A stretch of 64,000 nt of DNA from Alphaproteobacteria bacterium (GCA_021775915.1 JAJFGW010000048.1:43192-107191), one strand, 5' to 3'. Positions 24,586-34,324 are shown, counted from the stretch's first letter. The notes: generated by a model from the letters alone, not told the origin. Numbers and translations: made by a program.

Positions 24586-26784
24586 TTATCCTGATTTTTC
24601 TACAAAACTATCCATGACGCGCTTTTTACCACCACGATCAAAAGCAATATCAAGCTTATGACCGTCAATATGAATGATACTACCCTCACCGAACTTATCA
24701 TGAAAGACCCGATCGCCACGGGAAAAAACAATACCGTCATCATTCATAACTTTGCGCTCTGCTGTATGCACAGGAGCAGAAGCCCCCGAAGAATCCCAAT
24801 GAGATGACCGTCCTTGATACAGTCCCGTATCAGCCTGCATCTCAACATGGTCTTCGGGCAGTTCATCAACAAAGCGCGAAGGAATAGCATTAATCCAATT
24901 ACCGTACATACGGCGATTGGCAACAAAAGAAATAAAAGAGCGCTTACGTGCGCGGGTAATCCCGACATAAGCAAGACGGCGCTCTTCTTCAAGTCCCGTC
25001 AAACCATTTTCATCCATACTGCGCTGAGATGGGAACAACCCTTCTTCCCAACCGGCGAGAAACACCGCATCAAATTCTAGCCCTTTAGCCCCATGCAAAG
25101 TCATCAAGCTAACATAATCTCTATCCGCGCTATCACCGCTTGCTTCCATGACCAGCGCGATATGCTCAAGGAAAGACGGCAAGTCCTCAAACTCCTCCAT
25201 CCCGCTTACAAGTTCCTTCAAATTCTCAACCCGCCCCGGCGCATCAGGTTCCTTGCTCCCCTGCCACACCGCCATATAACCTGATTCATCAAGCACCATA
25301 GCGGTTAATTCCGTATGAGGCATTGTGCTGACAAGCGAACGCCACCGCGCAAAATCATCGAGCAACTTCATGAGCGTTGCTTTAACCTTAGGACGCAGCT
25401 CATCCGTCTGGGTTAAATCCATGATCGCATCATGCAGGCATATCCCCTTGCTACGGCCATAAGCATATAAGGTCTGCACCGTTTTATTACCAAGCCCCCG
25501 CTTGGGCGTGTTCATGATCCGCTCTAAGGCTAAATCATCCGAAGGCTGTACAATCACCCGCAAATAAGCCAGCGCATCACGGATTTCCATGCGCTCGTAA
25601 AAGCGCTGCCCACCAATGACCTTGTAATTAAGGCCGAGCTGGATAAACCGTTCCTCAAACTCGCGAGTCTGAAACCCGGCACGCATAAGAACGGAAATTT
25701 TGCTTAAGCCCCACCCCTTGCGCTGGAGCTGCTCTATTTCTTCGCCGACCCAGCGCGCTTCGGCCTGCCCGTCCCAAAGACCGCGGACAATGACTTTTTC
25801 GCCATCCTCCTCACTGGTGAATAAACTCTTTCCCAGCCGTCCTTCATTTTTGGCAATCACACCATTGGCCGCCGCTAAAATATGCCCGGTAGAACGATAA
25901 TTTTGCTCAAGACGAATAATTTTTGCACCGGGGAAATCTTTTTCAAACTTAAGAATATTACCAACTTCAGCCCCACGCCAACCATAGATCGATTGATCGT
26001 CATCACCCACACAACAAATATTTCCTGTGCCCTGCGCCAGCAGCCGCAACCATAAATATTGCGCGACATTTGTATCTTGATACTCATCAACCAGCAGATA
26101 TTTAAAACGGCGATGATAATCAGTAAGTATTTCAGCATGCGCAGGATTTTTAAAAATTGTAATCATATGCAACAGCAGGTCACCAAAGTCGCACGCATTC
26201 AGGGTTTTTAGACGCCCCTGATAAAGCCGATACAGCCTAACCAGCTGCCCATCCGCCGCCTCGCCACCCTCGTCATTGCCCAAATCACCGGGCAACATGG
26301 CCTTATCTTTCCAACGATCAATCACGCCCATCATCGCTTTGGGTGCCCATTTTTTATGGTCTATATTCTCAGCTTCCATGATTTGCTTTAAAAGTCGGTT
26401 CTGGTCATCCGGATCAAGAATGGTAAAATTAGAGTTCAGACCAACAAGCTCAGCGTGACGACGTAGCATTCTTGCCGCCAAAGCATGAAACGTACCAAGC
26501 CACCACCCCTCAACCGGCACCCCGCCGAGCAGCCCGCTAACGCGCTCACGCATTTCCTGCGCAGCCTTATTGGTGAAAGTCACCGCCAAAACCTCGCCGG
26601 GGAAGGCGCGCCTTGAATGCAGGATATGCGCCAGCCGCGTGGTCAGTGCGCGGGTCTTGCCGGTTCCGGCTCCGGCCAGCACCAACACAGCCCCATCAAC
26701 CGTTTCCACAGCCTCTCGCTGCGCCGGATTAAGCTCTGCCATATAAGGCGCTTCTATTTTTTGAGATTCGGCCATTTTTTGCAT
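24586..26784 (-). CDS. uvrD: UvrD/PcrA-type DNA helicase
   Basis: A 732-residue SF1A 3'-5' helicase for mismatch and excision repair. Motifs: Q-motif LNPAQREAV, Walker A GAGTGKT (38-44), Walker B VDEYQDTN, motif III GDDDQSIYGWRGA, motif V LMTLHGAKGLEFD, motif VI RRLAYVGITRA. The C-terminal DVAFDRGG-like segment with KDKVxH-type Tudor features is visible as VFHDKFGEGSIIHIDG, the RNAP-binding module of UvrD/PcrA. Start codons at 26784 and 26775 are both possible; neither has a strong ribosome site. Confidence 0.94.
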   Translation of the reverse strand: MQKMAESQKIEAPYMAELNPAQREAVETVDGAVLVLAGAGTGKTRALTTRLAHILHSRRAFPGEVLAVTFTNKAAQEMRERVSGLLGGVPVEGWWLGTFHALAARMLRRHAELVGLNSNFTILDPDDQNRLLKQIMEAENIDHKKWAPKAMMGVIDRWKDKAMLPGDLGNDEGGEAADGQLVRLYRLYQGRLKTLNACDFGDLLLHMITIFKNPAHAEILTDYHRRFKYLLVDEYQDTNVAQYLWLRLLAQGTGNICCVGDDDQSIYGWRGAEVGNILKFEKDFPGAKIIRLEQNYRSTGHILAAANGVIAKNEGRLGKSLFTSEEDGEKVIVRGLWDGQAEARWVGEEIEQLQRKGWGLSKISVLMRAGFQTREFEERFIQLGLNYKVIGGQRFYERMEIRDALAYLRVIVQPSDDLALERIMNTPKRGLGNKTVQTLYAYGRSKGICLHDAIMDLTQTDELRPKVKATLMKLLDDFARWRSLVSTMPHTELTAMVLDESGYMAVWQGSKEPDAPGRVENLKELVSGMEEFEDLPSFLEHIALVMEASGDSADRDYVSLMTLHGAKGLEFDAVFLAGWEEGLFPSQRSMDENGLTGLEEERRLAYVGITRARKRSFISFVANRRMYGNWINAIPSRFVDELPEDHVEMQADTGLYQGRSSHWDSSGASAPVHTAERKVMNDDGIVFSRGDRVFHDKFGEGSIIHIDGHKLDIAFDRGGKKRVMDSFVEKSG

Positions 26785-26803
26785 GATCTATAGATAAGCT
26801 ATT

Positions 26804-27628
26804 TTACCCGTTATCGGCAAGGGCTACCGTGCGTTTTCCCAGAATTTTATATAATTCCGCATAATCCCGATCCCATTGATCCAGGGCCTCTTGTTGCCGC
26901 TTAACTACTTTCATGTCACCGCGGGAAATAGGGCCCGTCAACGCGTCTTTGGGACTGCTTTTAAAAATATTTTCTACCGTTTCTTCTATAATCGGCTTTA
27001 AAATTTCCGAGGCCTGATTACGATTTATGCCCGCTTTTTCAAAACAGGAAAGACCGGCCTCAATAAGGGCTGGGATATAATTACACGCAAAAACGCTACC
27101 CGTATGATAGAGCGTTTTATTCTCTATATTGATAGAAAACAGTTTCGCCCCGAGTTTTTCAAAAGCAGGGCGCAATATCTCAAGCGCGCTTTTATCACCT
27201 TCCACGCCACACCAGGTACCGGAAAAACTTTCTATAGTTTGCATTGAATCTGCAAAGCTTTTGACGGGATGGATGCTGGCAACAAAGACATTCTTTTCCT
27301 GCAACACACCAAATACCGCTGATGGCAACGCGCCACTGCAATGGAAAACAATATTTCCTTCCCGTAAAATTTCTGACTGCAAAAGAGCGTGAGTTATATT
27401 TTCAATATCATCATCCGGCATTGTAATCTGAAATATGTCGGCAGGAGGCAAATCCTTCATAGAAGTAACCGCGCGCCCAGCGCCGATAAAATCGGCGGCC
27501 TCAGAAGCGCTATTCAAACTATTATTAAGGATACCGCAAACATTAAAAACACCTGCTTCATGCCACAAACGACCCAGTGTTTTTCCCACTCGGCCCGCAC
27601 CAATAATATTGAGAATTTTTTTCTGCAT
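26804..27628 (-). CDS. Rossmann-like/DUF2520 oxidoreductase
   Basis: 274 residues from the ATG at 27628, where the family N-terminus ILNIIGAGRVGKTLGRLW (NADP-type GxGxxG) begins. The frame runs further upstream but those residues overlap the next gene and are not family-like. The C-terminal half is the helical DUF2520 domain. The family resembles F420/NADP-dependent reductases and ketopantoate-type dehydrogenases; the substrate is unknown. It sits between a GGDEF gene and uvrD on the same strand. A GAGGC-N5-GCCTC inverted repeat lies just upstream of the start. Confidence 0.8.
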   Translation of the reverse strand: MQKKILNIIGAGRVGKTLGRLWHEAGVFNVCGILNNSLNSASEAADFIGAGRAVTSMKDLPPADIFQITMPDDDIENITHALLQSEILREGNIVFHCSGALPSAVFGVLQEKNVFVASIHPVKSFADSMQTIESFSGTWCGVEGDKSALEILRPAFEKLGAKLFSINIENKTLYHTGSVFACNYIPALIEAGLSCFEKAGINRNQASEILKPIIEETVENIFKSSPKDALTGPISRGDMKVVKRQQEALDQWDRDYAELYKILGKRTVALADNG

Positions 27629-27641
27629 CGCTGTAGAGGCT

Positions 27642-28703
27642 TTATGCCTCTTTTTTATCTTGCTGTTTTTTATCCGGCGTAGGAGCGGCGGCGACCTGGT
27701 TACGACCGTTATGCTTAGCCGTATAAAGCGCAGCATCGGCCCGTTCAATCAATTCCTGTACATCCTCACCCTTATAATACTCAGCAACACCAACCGACAT
27801 GGTAATCCGGCTCAGCTTTTCTCCGGAACTGCGGTTAATGACGTCTTTGGTTGCCACAGATTTACGCAACGCCTCACCAACAATAACGCCTGCGTGCAAA
27901 GGAGTATCGGGTAAAATAATAACAAATTCTTCACCACCGTAACGCGCCGTAACATCACGCCCTTTAACGCCATCGGTGAGAGTCCGGGCAACAAGGCGTA
28001 AAACCTGGTCACCAATTTGGTGTCCAAAATTATCATTAAAACTCTTGAAATGATCTATATCAATCATAAGCACGGAGAAGATGGCACTGCTTTGCTGAGC
28101 CGCGCCTGCAATGCGCCTAATTTCAGCATCAAAAGATTTACGATTGGCAAGACCCGTTAAACCATCAGTCAGGGCCTCTTTACGAACACTCTCAAGATCC
28201 CTTTGTAATTCGACCATCACAAGAGAAGATTTATCGAGCTGTTCCTCAAGACGGTGATTTTGCGCAATCATATTTTCAGTATCACTCATAACCGTATGCA
28301 AAATACCCTTAAGCTCACCAGCATCAGTGACGCCTTCTATCTTGCCGCTTATACCACCGAGCTTGTCACTATAATCACTCGTTGCCGATTTTACATCGCG
28401 CACAACCCCCGTCATACCCTTGAGTGTTGTATTTATCTGATCACCAGCACGACGCACCGACTCTTCATCCCGGTCTTCACTTAAAAAGCGCTGAAACAGT
28501 TCCTTGCAACGCTCGTCAGTAATTTTCTGCTTGTTAGCAATCAGGACATCAATGGCACGAGACGCTTCCGGACTCTGCCCAGAATAATAAACATACCAAA
28601 GCTCAAAGATATCAGGTGTCGGCGACAAGCCTTCCTTCTTCACCCGCCCAAAAGCGGCTGTTGCATATTCTTTAGCCTGATCTGTATCGTGTGTATATTG
28701 CAC
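27642..28703 (-). CDS. Diguanylate cyclase (GGDEF domain) with N-terminal helical sensor region
   Basis: 353 residues, GTG start. The N-terminal ~185 residues are helical/coiled coil without membrane spans. The GGDEF domain begins at DGLTGLANRKSFD and has an intact RYGGEEF active site and DIDHFKSFND metal site, so c-di-GMP synthesis is expected. The inhibitory I-site position, normally RxxD five residues ahead, reads KGRD, so product inhibition may be weakened. The N-terminal pattern resembles a family of alphaproteobacterial cytoplasmic cyclases. The tail is Lys/Gln-rich. Confidence 0.9.
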   Translation of the reverse strand: MQYTHDTDQAKEYATAAFGRVKKEGLSPTPDIFELWYVYYSGQSPEASRAIDVLIANKQKITDERCKELFQRFLSEDRDEESVRRAGDQINTTLKGMTGVVRDVKSATSDYSDKLGGISGKIEGVTDAGELKGILHTVMSDTENMIAQNHRLEEQLDKSSLVMVELQRDLESVRKEALTDGLTGLANRKSFDAEIRRIAGAAQQSSAIFSVLMIDIDHFKSFNDNFGHQIGDQVLRLVARTLTDGVKGRDVTARYGGEEFVIILPDTPLHAGVIVGEALRKSVATKDVINRSSGEKLSRITMSVGVAEYYKGEDVQELIERADAALYTAKHNGRNQVAAAPTPDKKQQDKKEA

Positions 28704-28873
28704 TAATTATTTCTTCCCATTCAGCAAAAACTCTAACAGCCAAAAAGCAAACGCAAAAGTAAAAAATAAACCAGAACATCAATCTCTTGCCATACTATAA
28801 TGCCTTACAGGGTATTAATTCAGACTTAACAAATCGAGCTTTTATAAAGGTTTACATATCAAAATTCCAGAAA

Positions 28874-29452
28874 TTATATCCATTTTGTCTGAGCACTAAT
28901 TTTTTCTTGCGGCGCCCGCGCCAAAGCTTGAATAACCTCATCCACACCATCAATAACACAGAGGTAATCCCGATCATCGGTACGGGCAAATTTATGATCA
29001 ATTATATTATCCAGCATCGAAAGCAGCGGTGTCCAGTACCCTTCAACATTAATAATAATAATCGGTTTGTCATGAAGGCCAAGCTGCCACCATGTAAATA
29101 TTTCAAAAAATTCATCCATCGTCCCCAGCCCACCAGGCATAATGATAAAAGCATCGGAACGATCAACCATCATCTGCTTACGCTCATGCATGGTTTCAAC
29201 AACATGCAACTCCGTCAAACCACTATGGGCAATCTCTTTTTCTGCAATATGGTCCGGGATAATACCAATAACCTCCCCACCATTTTCCAGCACAGCATCA
29301 GAAACAATTCCCATCAGCCCCACATGGCCGCCGCCAAAGACCAGGCGCAAATTTTCCTGGGCCATTATCACGCCCAGATCTTTTGATGCCTTCTTGAAAG
29401 TATCATCAACATTTACAGAAGACCCACAATAAACACATACACTTTTAATCAA
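28874..29452 (-). CDS. LOG-family protein (TIGR00730, cytokinin riboside phosphoribohydrolase-like)
   Basis: 192 residues with both family motifs: GGGHVGLMG and PGGLGTMDEFFE, the nucleotide-binding and catalytic Glu signatures of LOG/YgdH proteins that hydrolyse nucleoside 5'-monophosphates to base and ribose-5-phosphate. The start is TTG at 29452, overlapping the upstream TGA (TTGA). A very strong ribosome site (GAGGGGGG) lies inside the end of the LprI gene. Translation of the pair is therefore probably coupled. Confidence 0.9.
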   Translation of the reverse strand: MIKSVCVYCGSSVNVDDTFKKASKDLGVIMAQENLRLVFGGGHVGLMGIVSDAVLENGGEVIGIIPDHIAEKEIAHSGLTELHVVETMHERKQMMVDRSDAFIIMPGGLGTMDEFFEIFTWWQLGLHDKPIIIINVEGYWTPLLSMLDNIIDHKFARTDDRDYLCVIDGVDEVIQALARAPQEKISAQTKWI

Positions 29453-30351
29453 AGCGTGCCCCCCTCTATTTTTGCTTCTGCTTCAGATTCCGCAAGATTT
29501 GTTTTAAGAACATAACCACTACCATCCCAATAAATTATGAGCGGCTCGCAACTTTTGTCATTGATTTGCAAAGCTTTACCGCAGGCAACTTCATCACTTT
29601 TCGATGGGTCGTCTATAACCTCAAGATTAATCGCAGGACGGCAAAGATGCGCCCCGTCATATTTATCACTAACAGGAAGGCGGAAAAGCGTGGCTTTTGG
29701 ACGCCCTGTTTTAGGGTTTTCTGAAACGGCGATCACAATTTCAACCTCATGGTGGGCATCTTCCGCGACCTCATCATCTCCGATTGTCACAGAATCCTGA
29801 ATACGGGCAACAGAGAGGCCGGTCATAATCTGCTCATCCTCATCATCACAGTCCATATCAGCACTTTGCCATTCACCATAGCGCCAGAAAATATCGGGAT
29901 AATCATGGGCCAGCGCATTCATCCAACGTGGCTGCGCTCCAAATTCACGAGGGGAAGTCTCTTTTTCTCGCATTTGAACCGATTCAAGCAGTTTAACCCT
30001 TCTTTCTGTCATGGACGCCAGACAAGACAGTTCATAAACCCGCTTCAGAGATGCTGTGTCGGTCAAACCGGATTCCCATTCACATTGAGCATCTCTATAG
30101 ATAATCCAGTTTTTCTGAGCCGCGCCAAGCATGGCCTTTGTTTCCTCGTCCTGCGTAGCAATTATTGCCTCAAAAACCTGATTCAGTTTTTCCTGAATGT
30201 CCTGATTTCGTCTATTCACACAACCAAACGCATCGGCGGTACTATCGGCCTGATCACAATCATCAATATGGCGCTGCGCCACAGCCGCACCATTAAAGGC
30301 GGCTGAAAATGCCAACGAACAGACAAATAAGGTAATTAAAAAATAACGCAT
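29449..30351 (-). CDS. Periplasmic LprI/DUF1311-domain protein
   Basis: 300 residues with a Sec signal peptide (MRYFLITLFVCSLAFSAAF..., cleavage near AVA, residue 25). A DUF1311/LprI-type domain follows (about 30-120) with conserved Cys and the pattern DDCDQADSTADAFGCVNRR and NWIIYRDAQCEWE. Members include a mycobacterial lysozyme-inhibitor lipoprotein. The C-terminal half is acidic and unrecognised. No lipobox is present, so it is probably soluble in the periplasm. It is the first gene of a two-gene unit with the LOG gene. Confidence 0.75.
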   Translation of the reverse strand: MRYFLITLFVCSLAFSAAFNGAAVAQRHIDDCDQADSTADAFGCVNRRNQDIQEKLNQVFEAIIATQDEETKAMLGAAQKNWIIYRDAQCEWESGLTDTASLKRVYELSCLASMTERRVKLLESVQMREKETSPREFGAQPRWMNALAHDYPDIFWRYGEWQSADMDCDDEDEQIMTGLSVARIQDSVTIGDDEVAEDAHHEVEIVIAVSENPKTGRPKATLFRLPVSDKYDGAHLCRPAINLEVIDDPSKSDEVACGKALQINDKSCEPLIIYWDGSGYVLKTNLAESEAEAKIEGGTL

Positions 30352-30473
30352 GAATCTTGATCACAACTCGTAAATATATCTTTGTCATTGTAGCTCATAA
30401 AGATAGCAACGACCATAGCGGATCGTTACCAAACAGAAACTCTCTCTAAAATATTTTGACTAATAAAAAAGTA

Positions 30474-31601
30474 TTAAACCAGCGCCTTCGGATTCATGAT
30501 CGCAGGATTGCTAAGAGAATCCATCGGTTTATCGCTAGTTAAAGCTGCTTCGTCTTTTGCACCAACTTTTAAGGCTGTTACAGGCGCACCGCCAATATTT
30601 TCGGTAACATCAACATCTGTGCCCTGCCAGAGCTTAAACATATTATCGCCCAGCTTAAGATCCTGATCCATTTCATGCATCGTTGCTTCCAACGCATCAA
30701 GACCTTTTTCATCCATACCTACGGGCTGCCCGTCCAGCGCCGGCTCTACACCATAGCGAATTTGGCTCATCGTCGGGCTACCAAAACCAGGGCCTTTGGC
30801 CATCATATTATCAACCTGCCTGCCATTCATACCGCCACCAACATCGACTGTCTCATGACCAGCAGATGTCCCGTAAACACCCTTATCAGCCGCACTGGTA
30901 AAATCACTTTTGCCTTTAGCCCCGAACGTCCCCGCACCAACAGCAAGAACAGTCGCGGCAACACTGGCCCCCGGCACAACGGCATCAGCAACAGCCCCGG
31001 CAGCTAAAGACACGGCTGCCTTCTTGGCAAGCCCGCCACCGCCACCTGACGGCTCCGGACGTGCTGAAGCAGGTCCGGTTTTTTCCTCTTTACGAGCCTG
31101 CGCAACTGCGCCTTTCAGCTCTTTTACTGCAGCGTCTTTGCCTTTGATCTGATCACCGGTTCGGCGCGCGCCCTGACCGGAAGAAGCTGTAATATCCCCG
31201 GCCTTTAATTTAACAGTTTGTCCTTGGAACCCTTTGGCCTTGTTCCATGCGCTCTTAAGATTAACATTGGCATTTTCTTCTTTTGCAGGAGTGCCGCCAT
31301 TCTCCTGCCGCGCCGGGCCATTAGGGCCATCAAACCGGCGGCCAACCATGGCATCAAAAGCCCCCTCAAGCCCTGCTCCCGAATCTATTACAGAAGCATC
31401 AGGACTCGTTTCCAGAACCGCCGACTTCGTATAGAAATCCGCGCCCTCACTGGCCGTCAAATTAAATGCGTCAACCGGTACACTCATAGTGACAAAACCT
31501 GAAACTCTTTCATTGTCATTAACCACTTTACTAAAGAATTCTAACACCGTCGGCGTTAAGAATCCTTTACTACCAGTATCATTATATCTTAAATTTAACA
31601 T
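30474..31601 (-). CDS. Unrecognised 375-residue protein, Gly/Ala-rich centre
   Basis: I do not recognise a family. The N-terminal ~130 residues are mixed alpha/beta with no signal peptide. The middle is lysine-rich, then a Ser/Gly linker (about 195-205) leads to an Ala/Gly/Val hydrophobic stretch (KKAAVSLAAGAVADAVVPG, about 211-245) that could insert in a membrane. The C-terminus is acidic with a Met-Gly-rich segment. It begins 13 bp after yifB on the same strand, so it is probably co-transcribed. A secreted or effector-like role is conceivable given the Dot/Icm genes elsewhere, but nothing demonstrates it. Confidence 0.65.
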   Translation of the reverse strand: MLNLRYNDTGSKGFLTPTVLEFFSKVVNDNERVSGFVTMSVPVDAFNLTASEGADFYTKSAVLETSPDASVIDSGAGLEGAFDAMVGRRFDGPNGPARQENGGTPAKEENANVNLKSAWNKAKGFQGQTVKLKAGDITASSGQGARRTGDQIKGKDAAVKELKGAVAQARKEEKTGPASARPEPSGGGGGLAKKAAVSLAAGAVADAVVPGASVAATVLAVGAGTFGAKGKSDFTSAADKGVYGTSAGHETVDVGGGMNGRQVDNMMAKGPGFGSPTMSQIRYGVEPALDGQPVGMDEKGLDALEATMHEMDQDLKLGDNMFKLWQGTDVDVTENIGGAPVTALKVGAKDEAALTSDKPMDSLSNPAIMNPKALV

Positions 31602-31614
31602 AATTTACAAACTT

Positions 31615-33144
31615 CTAGCCCATTCTCAACGGCCTGTAGCTTAAAGCTTCAGCCATATGGTCCTTGCTTATTTTTTCTTGCCCGCCCTCCAGATCAGCAA
31701 TCGTGCGCGCAACGCGTAATAATCTGTGATAGACACGGGCCGAAAATTTAAGCTTTTCCGCCGCATTATTCAATAAAACTCTACTATCTTTTTGTAAAAC
31801 AATGGTTTTTTCCATGACGTTGGGCGTAAGGTCCGCGTTCAAAAAACCGGTCATATCGCCCTGAAACTCTACATAGCGCGCGTGCTGAATGTTTCTTGCC
31901 GCTGCAATCCGCGCCGCCACCTGTGCCGAGCCCTCACCTTGCTGCGGTGCATCAAGATCAGAGATCATCACCGCCGGAACATCAACACGAATGTCAATCC
32001 GGTCAAGCAAAGGCCCTGAAATCTTTGATTGATAATCACTGCCACAACGCGGCGCGCGCGTACATTCAAAGTCCGTATCCCCCAAATGACCGCAACGACA
32101 TGGATTCATCGCCGCAATAAGCTGAAATTTAGCCGGATAAGTGACATGCGCATTCACCCGCGCCACCAGCGCTGCGCCCGTTTCCAAAGGCTGTCGCAGC
32201 GATTCCAGCGTCCCGCGCGCAAATTCAGGCAATTCATCCAAAAACAACACGCCGTGATGAGCCAGAGAAATTTCACCGGGCTTGGCTTTCTGCCCGCCAC
32301 CAATGAGCGCAGGCAGAGATGCCGAATGGTGGGGATCACGAAACGGGCGCGTTTTTAACAAACCGCCGTCCGGCAATGTCCCGGCCAGCGAATGAATCAT
32401 TGAGACTTCCAGCGCTTCCTTGGGTAACAAAGGCGGCAAAATCCCCGGCAAACACGAAGCCAGCATCGACTTGCCCGATCCCGGCGGCCCGCTCATGAGT
32501 AAATTATGCCCCCCGGCAGCCGCAATTTCCAAAGCCCGTTTAGCGGTTTCCTGCCCCCGTACTTCTGAAAGGTCAGGAACACGTACAAGCGCATCATCAT
32601 CCACGGCAAGTTTGGCTTCGGGCCTGCTTAAAACCTGCGTACCCTTGATATGATTAATGAGCTGCAGCAAATCACGCGGCGCCAGAATATCGACATCCCC
32701 GGCCCATGCCGCTTCGCCGCCGCAGGCCTCCGGGCATATCAACATATTATCATTGGCCGTGGCATGTAGCGCCGCGGGCAAAACCCCGGCAACAGAACGA
32801 ATTCCAGCATCAAGGGAAAGCTCCCCGAGCACCACGCAATTCTCTAATTCTTCTTTAGGGAGCACATCCATCGCCGCCAGCAAACCTAGCGCAATCGGCA
32901 AATCATAATGACTGCCTTCCTTGGCAACATCAGCCGGGGCAAGATTAACCGTCAATCTTTTGGGAGGGAGTGAAATACCCAGCGCATGTAACGCCGCCCG
33001 CACACGCTCTTTTGATTCCGCCACCGCCTTGTCAGGAAGCCCGACAATTGTGAAGGCAGGCATACCGCTACTAATCTGCACCTGTACGTCTACGCTCTGT
33101 ACGTCTACACCCTGAAAGGCGACCGTGTTAACCCGCGCGACCAC
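31615..33144 (-). CDS. YifB/ComM-family Mg-chelatase-like AAA+ ATPase
   Basis: 509 residues. The N-terminal Lon-protease-like subdomain (FTIVGLPDKAVAESKERVRAALHALG) is followed by the AAA+ module with Walker A GPPGSGKS (about 216-223), Walker B VLFLDELPEF and the MNPCRCGH insertion typical of YifB/ComM, then a C-terminal helical lid. ComM promotes branch migration during natural transformation; YifB elsewhere is of uncertain function. The GTG start has AGGAGA 6 nt upstream. A short tandem GVDVQSVDVQVQ near residue 14 looks like a small duplication. Confidence 0.93.
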   Translation of the reverse strand: MVARVNTVAFQGVDVQSVDVQVQISSGMPAFTIVGLPDKAVAESKERVRAALHALGISLPPKRLTVNLAPADVAKEGSHYDLPIALGLLAAMDVLPKEELENCVVLGELSLDAGIRSVAGVLPAALHATANDNMLICPEACGGEAAWAGDVDILAPRDLLQLINHIKGTQVLSRPEAKLAVDDDALVRVPDLSEVRGQETAKRALEIAAAGGHNLLMSGPPGSGKSMLASCLPGILPPLLPKEALEVSMIHSLAGTLPDGGLLKTRPFRDPHHSASLPALIGGGQKAKPGEISLAHHGVLFLDELPEFARGTLESLRQPLETGAALVARVNAHVTYPAKFQLIAAMNPCRCGHLGDTDFECTRAPRCGSDYQSKISGPLLDRIDIRVDVPAVMISDLDAPQQGEGSAQVAARIAAARNIQHARYVEFQGDMTGFLNADLTPNVMEKTIVLQKDSRVLLNNAAEKLKFSARVYHRLLRVARTIADLEGGQEKISKDHMAEALSYRPLRMG

Positions 33145-33223
33145 TTAATTTCTCCTGTTACGATTACAAACGGTTATCGCATAAGAACAAACAGGAAACA
33201 ATCATTAAATATTTAGGGCTACC

Positions 33224-33430
33224 CTAGACACGCGTCAATTCCACCAAATAATCATACATAGAATTCACACTTTGCTCATCACCCCGGAAAGTGAACTCCC
33301 GGTCAACAAGCCCGGAACTCTCAAAATGTTGAATATCTCCGCCATGAAAGCGTATATGTTCAACAGCTTTGCGGGCTTCCTCCCAGAAGATTAGCCCTAA
33401 CTCACACTTAAACCAGCCTTTTGATTCCAT
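33224..33430 (-). CDS. Small protein, paralogue of 34325-34531
   Basis: 68 residues from the ATG at 33430. A TTG three codons earlier is less likely. The protein shares the pattern FWxEARKxVExxRFxGxDIxHFESSG...REFTFxGD with the 68-residue protein at 34325-34531, so the two are paralogues of one small family. It is soluble, basic at the N-terminus and has no known motif. Three unrelated genes separate neither from the other by more than 1.1 kb, suggesting duplication within this small-gene island. Confidence 0.65.
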   Translation of the reverse strand: MESKGWFKCELGLIFWEEARKAVEHIRFHGGDIQHFESSGLVDREFTFRGDEQSVNSMYDYLVELTRV

Positions 33431-33466
33431 AACGAACAATCACTTTCCCAAAGATTTAGATTAATA

Positions 33467-33997
33467 TCAAGGACCGAAAACGATCGCCTTAAACTTGCTT
33501 AAACTATCAAGTTGTCTCTGTACGGTATTTTTGATCCCCTCAAGAACCTGCTCCTGCGGTGTTACAGCGCTTTCCAGATTAGCACCGTTTTTTATCAGCA
33601 GTTTGGCCAGCGCCACATTGGGATGATCTGGGCCATGCGATGTCACCGTCGAAAAAATGAAACACAAAGACCTATTCTTGATATCTTGATCATCCTTAAT
33701 ACGTTCAAATAACAGGCTCACAACTTTTGGGTCCGGGTTTTTCTCATTGGCGGCAATAGTGGCAAAGACATGCCCAATGGTATCTTTATAAACAACGGCG
33801 CTTTTATCCAGGACAGAAAGATCCAGAAGCTTTTCAACAGTGAGCGGGTCTTTTAGATGGGAACAAGCCCTGCTTAACACGTAGTAATAAGATTGCAAAC
33901 GAGTATCGGCCTCTACAAGATCTGACAAGAGGGCATCGTCTTTTGTTTCCTCCAGCGCCTCAATCATTTTCATCCGTCTTTCAAATTCATCGCTCAT
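33467..33997 (-). CDS. Unknown helical-repeat-like protein, 176 residues
   Basis: All-helical protein with leucine-rich amphipathic segments resembling ankyrin/HEAT-type repeats; the clearest ankyrin-like stretch is HPNVALAKLLIKNGANLE (about 128-145). It has no signal peptide or membrane helix. It lies between two paralogous small-protein genes on the same strand, 36 bp upstream of one of them. I do not recognise the family; a protein-binding role is only a guess from the repeat character. Confidence 0.6.
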   Translation of the reverse strand: MSDEFERRMKMIEALEETKDDALLSDLVEADTRLQSYYYVLSRACSHLKDPLTVEKLLDLSVLDKSAVVYKDTIGHVFATIAANEKNPDPKVVSLLFERIKDDQDIKNRSLCFIFSTVTSHGPDHPNVALAKLLIKNGANLESAVTPQEQVLEGIKNTVQRQLDSLSKFKAIVFGP

Positions 33998-34030
33998 AAA
34001 TACCTGCCCTTTGTCTTGTTATATTTTATG

Positions 34031-34276
34031 TTACGGTCGCGGTATCCAGCCAACAACGATATCAGTAATAACGCCTTTATCATCAATATGAACATCCAGA
34101 TTACGATCGTCGGCTACTATATCTTGCTCTTCCTGGCCATCGGGACCAATAACACGCGGCGTTATTCCCATTGCAGAAGCCGCCGCCCTGAAAGCACCCC
34201 TGTTCAGAATCTCTCCTGTCGCCACCTGAAAATCATTGGTCAGACCAATTGATATTTCATTTCTATTTTTTGCCAT
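34031..34276 (-). CDS. Unknown small protein, 81 residues
   Basis: The frame opens at a TTG (34291), but ATG 34276 is preferred. The protein begins AKNRNEISIGLTNDF, is acidic overall and ends with a beta-type segment (VHIDDKGVITDIVVGWIPRP). No motif is recognised. It sits 33 bp upstream of the 176-residue gene on the same strand within an island of small orphan genes. Confidence 0.5.
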   Translation of the reverse strand: MAKNRNEISIGLTNDFQVATGEILNRGAFRAAASAMGITPRVIGPDGQEEQDIVADDRNLDVHIDDKGVITDIVVGWIPRP

Positions 34277-34324
34277 TTTCTTTTCTCTCAATATTATGAG
34301 CTATATATAACACTAAGAACTGCC

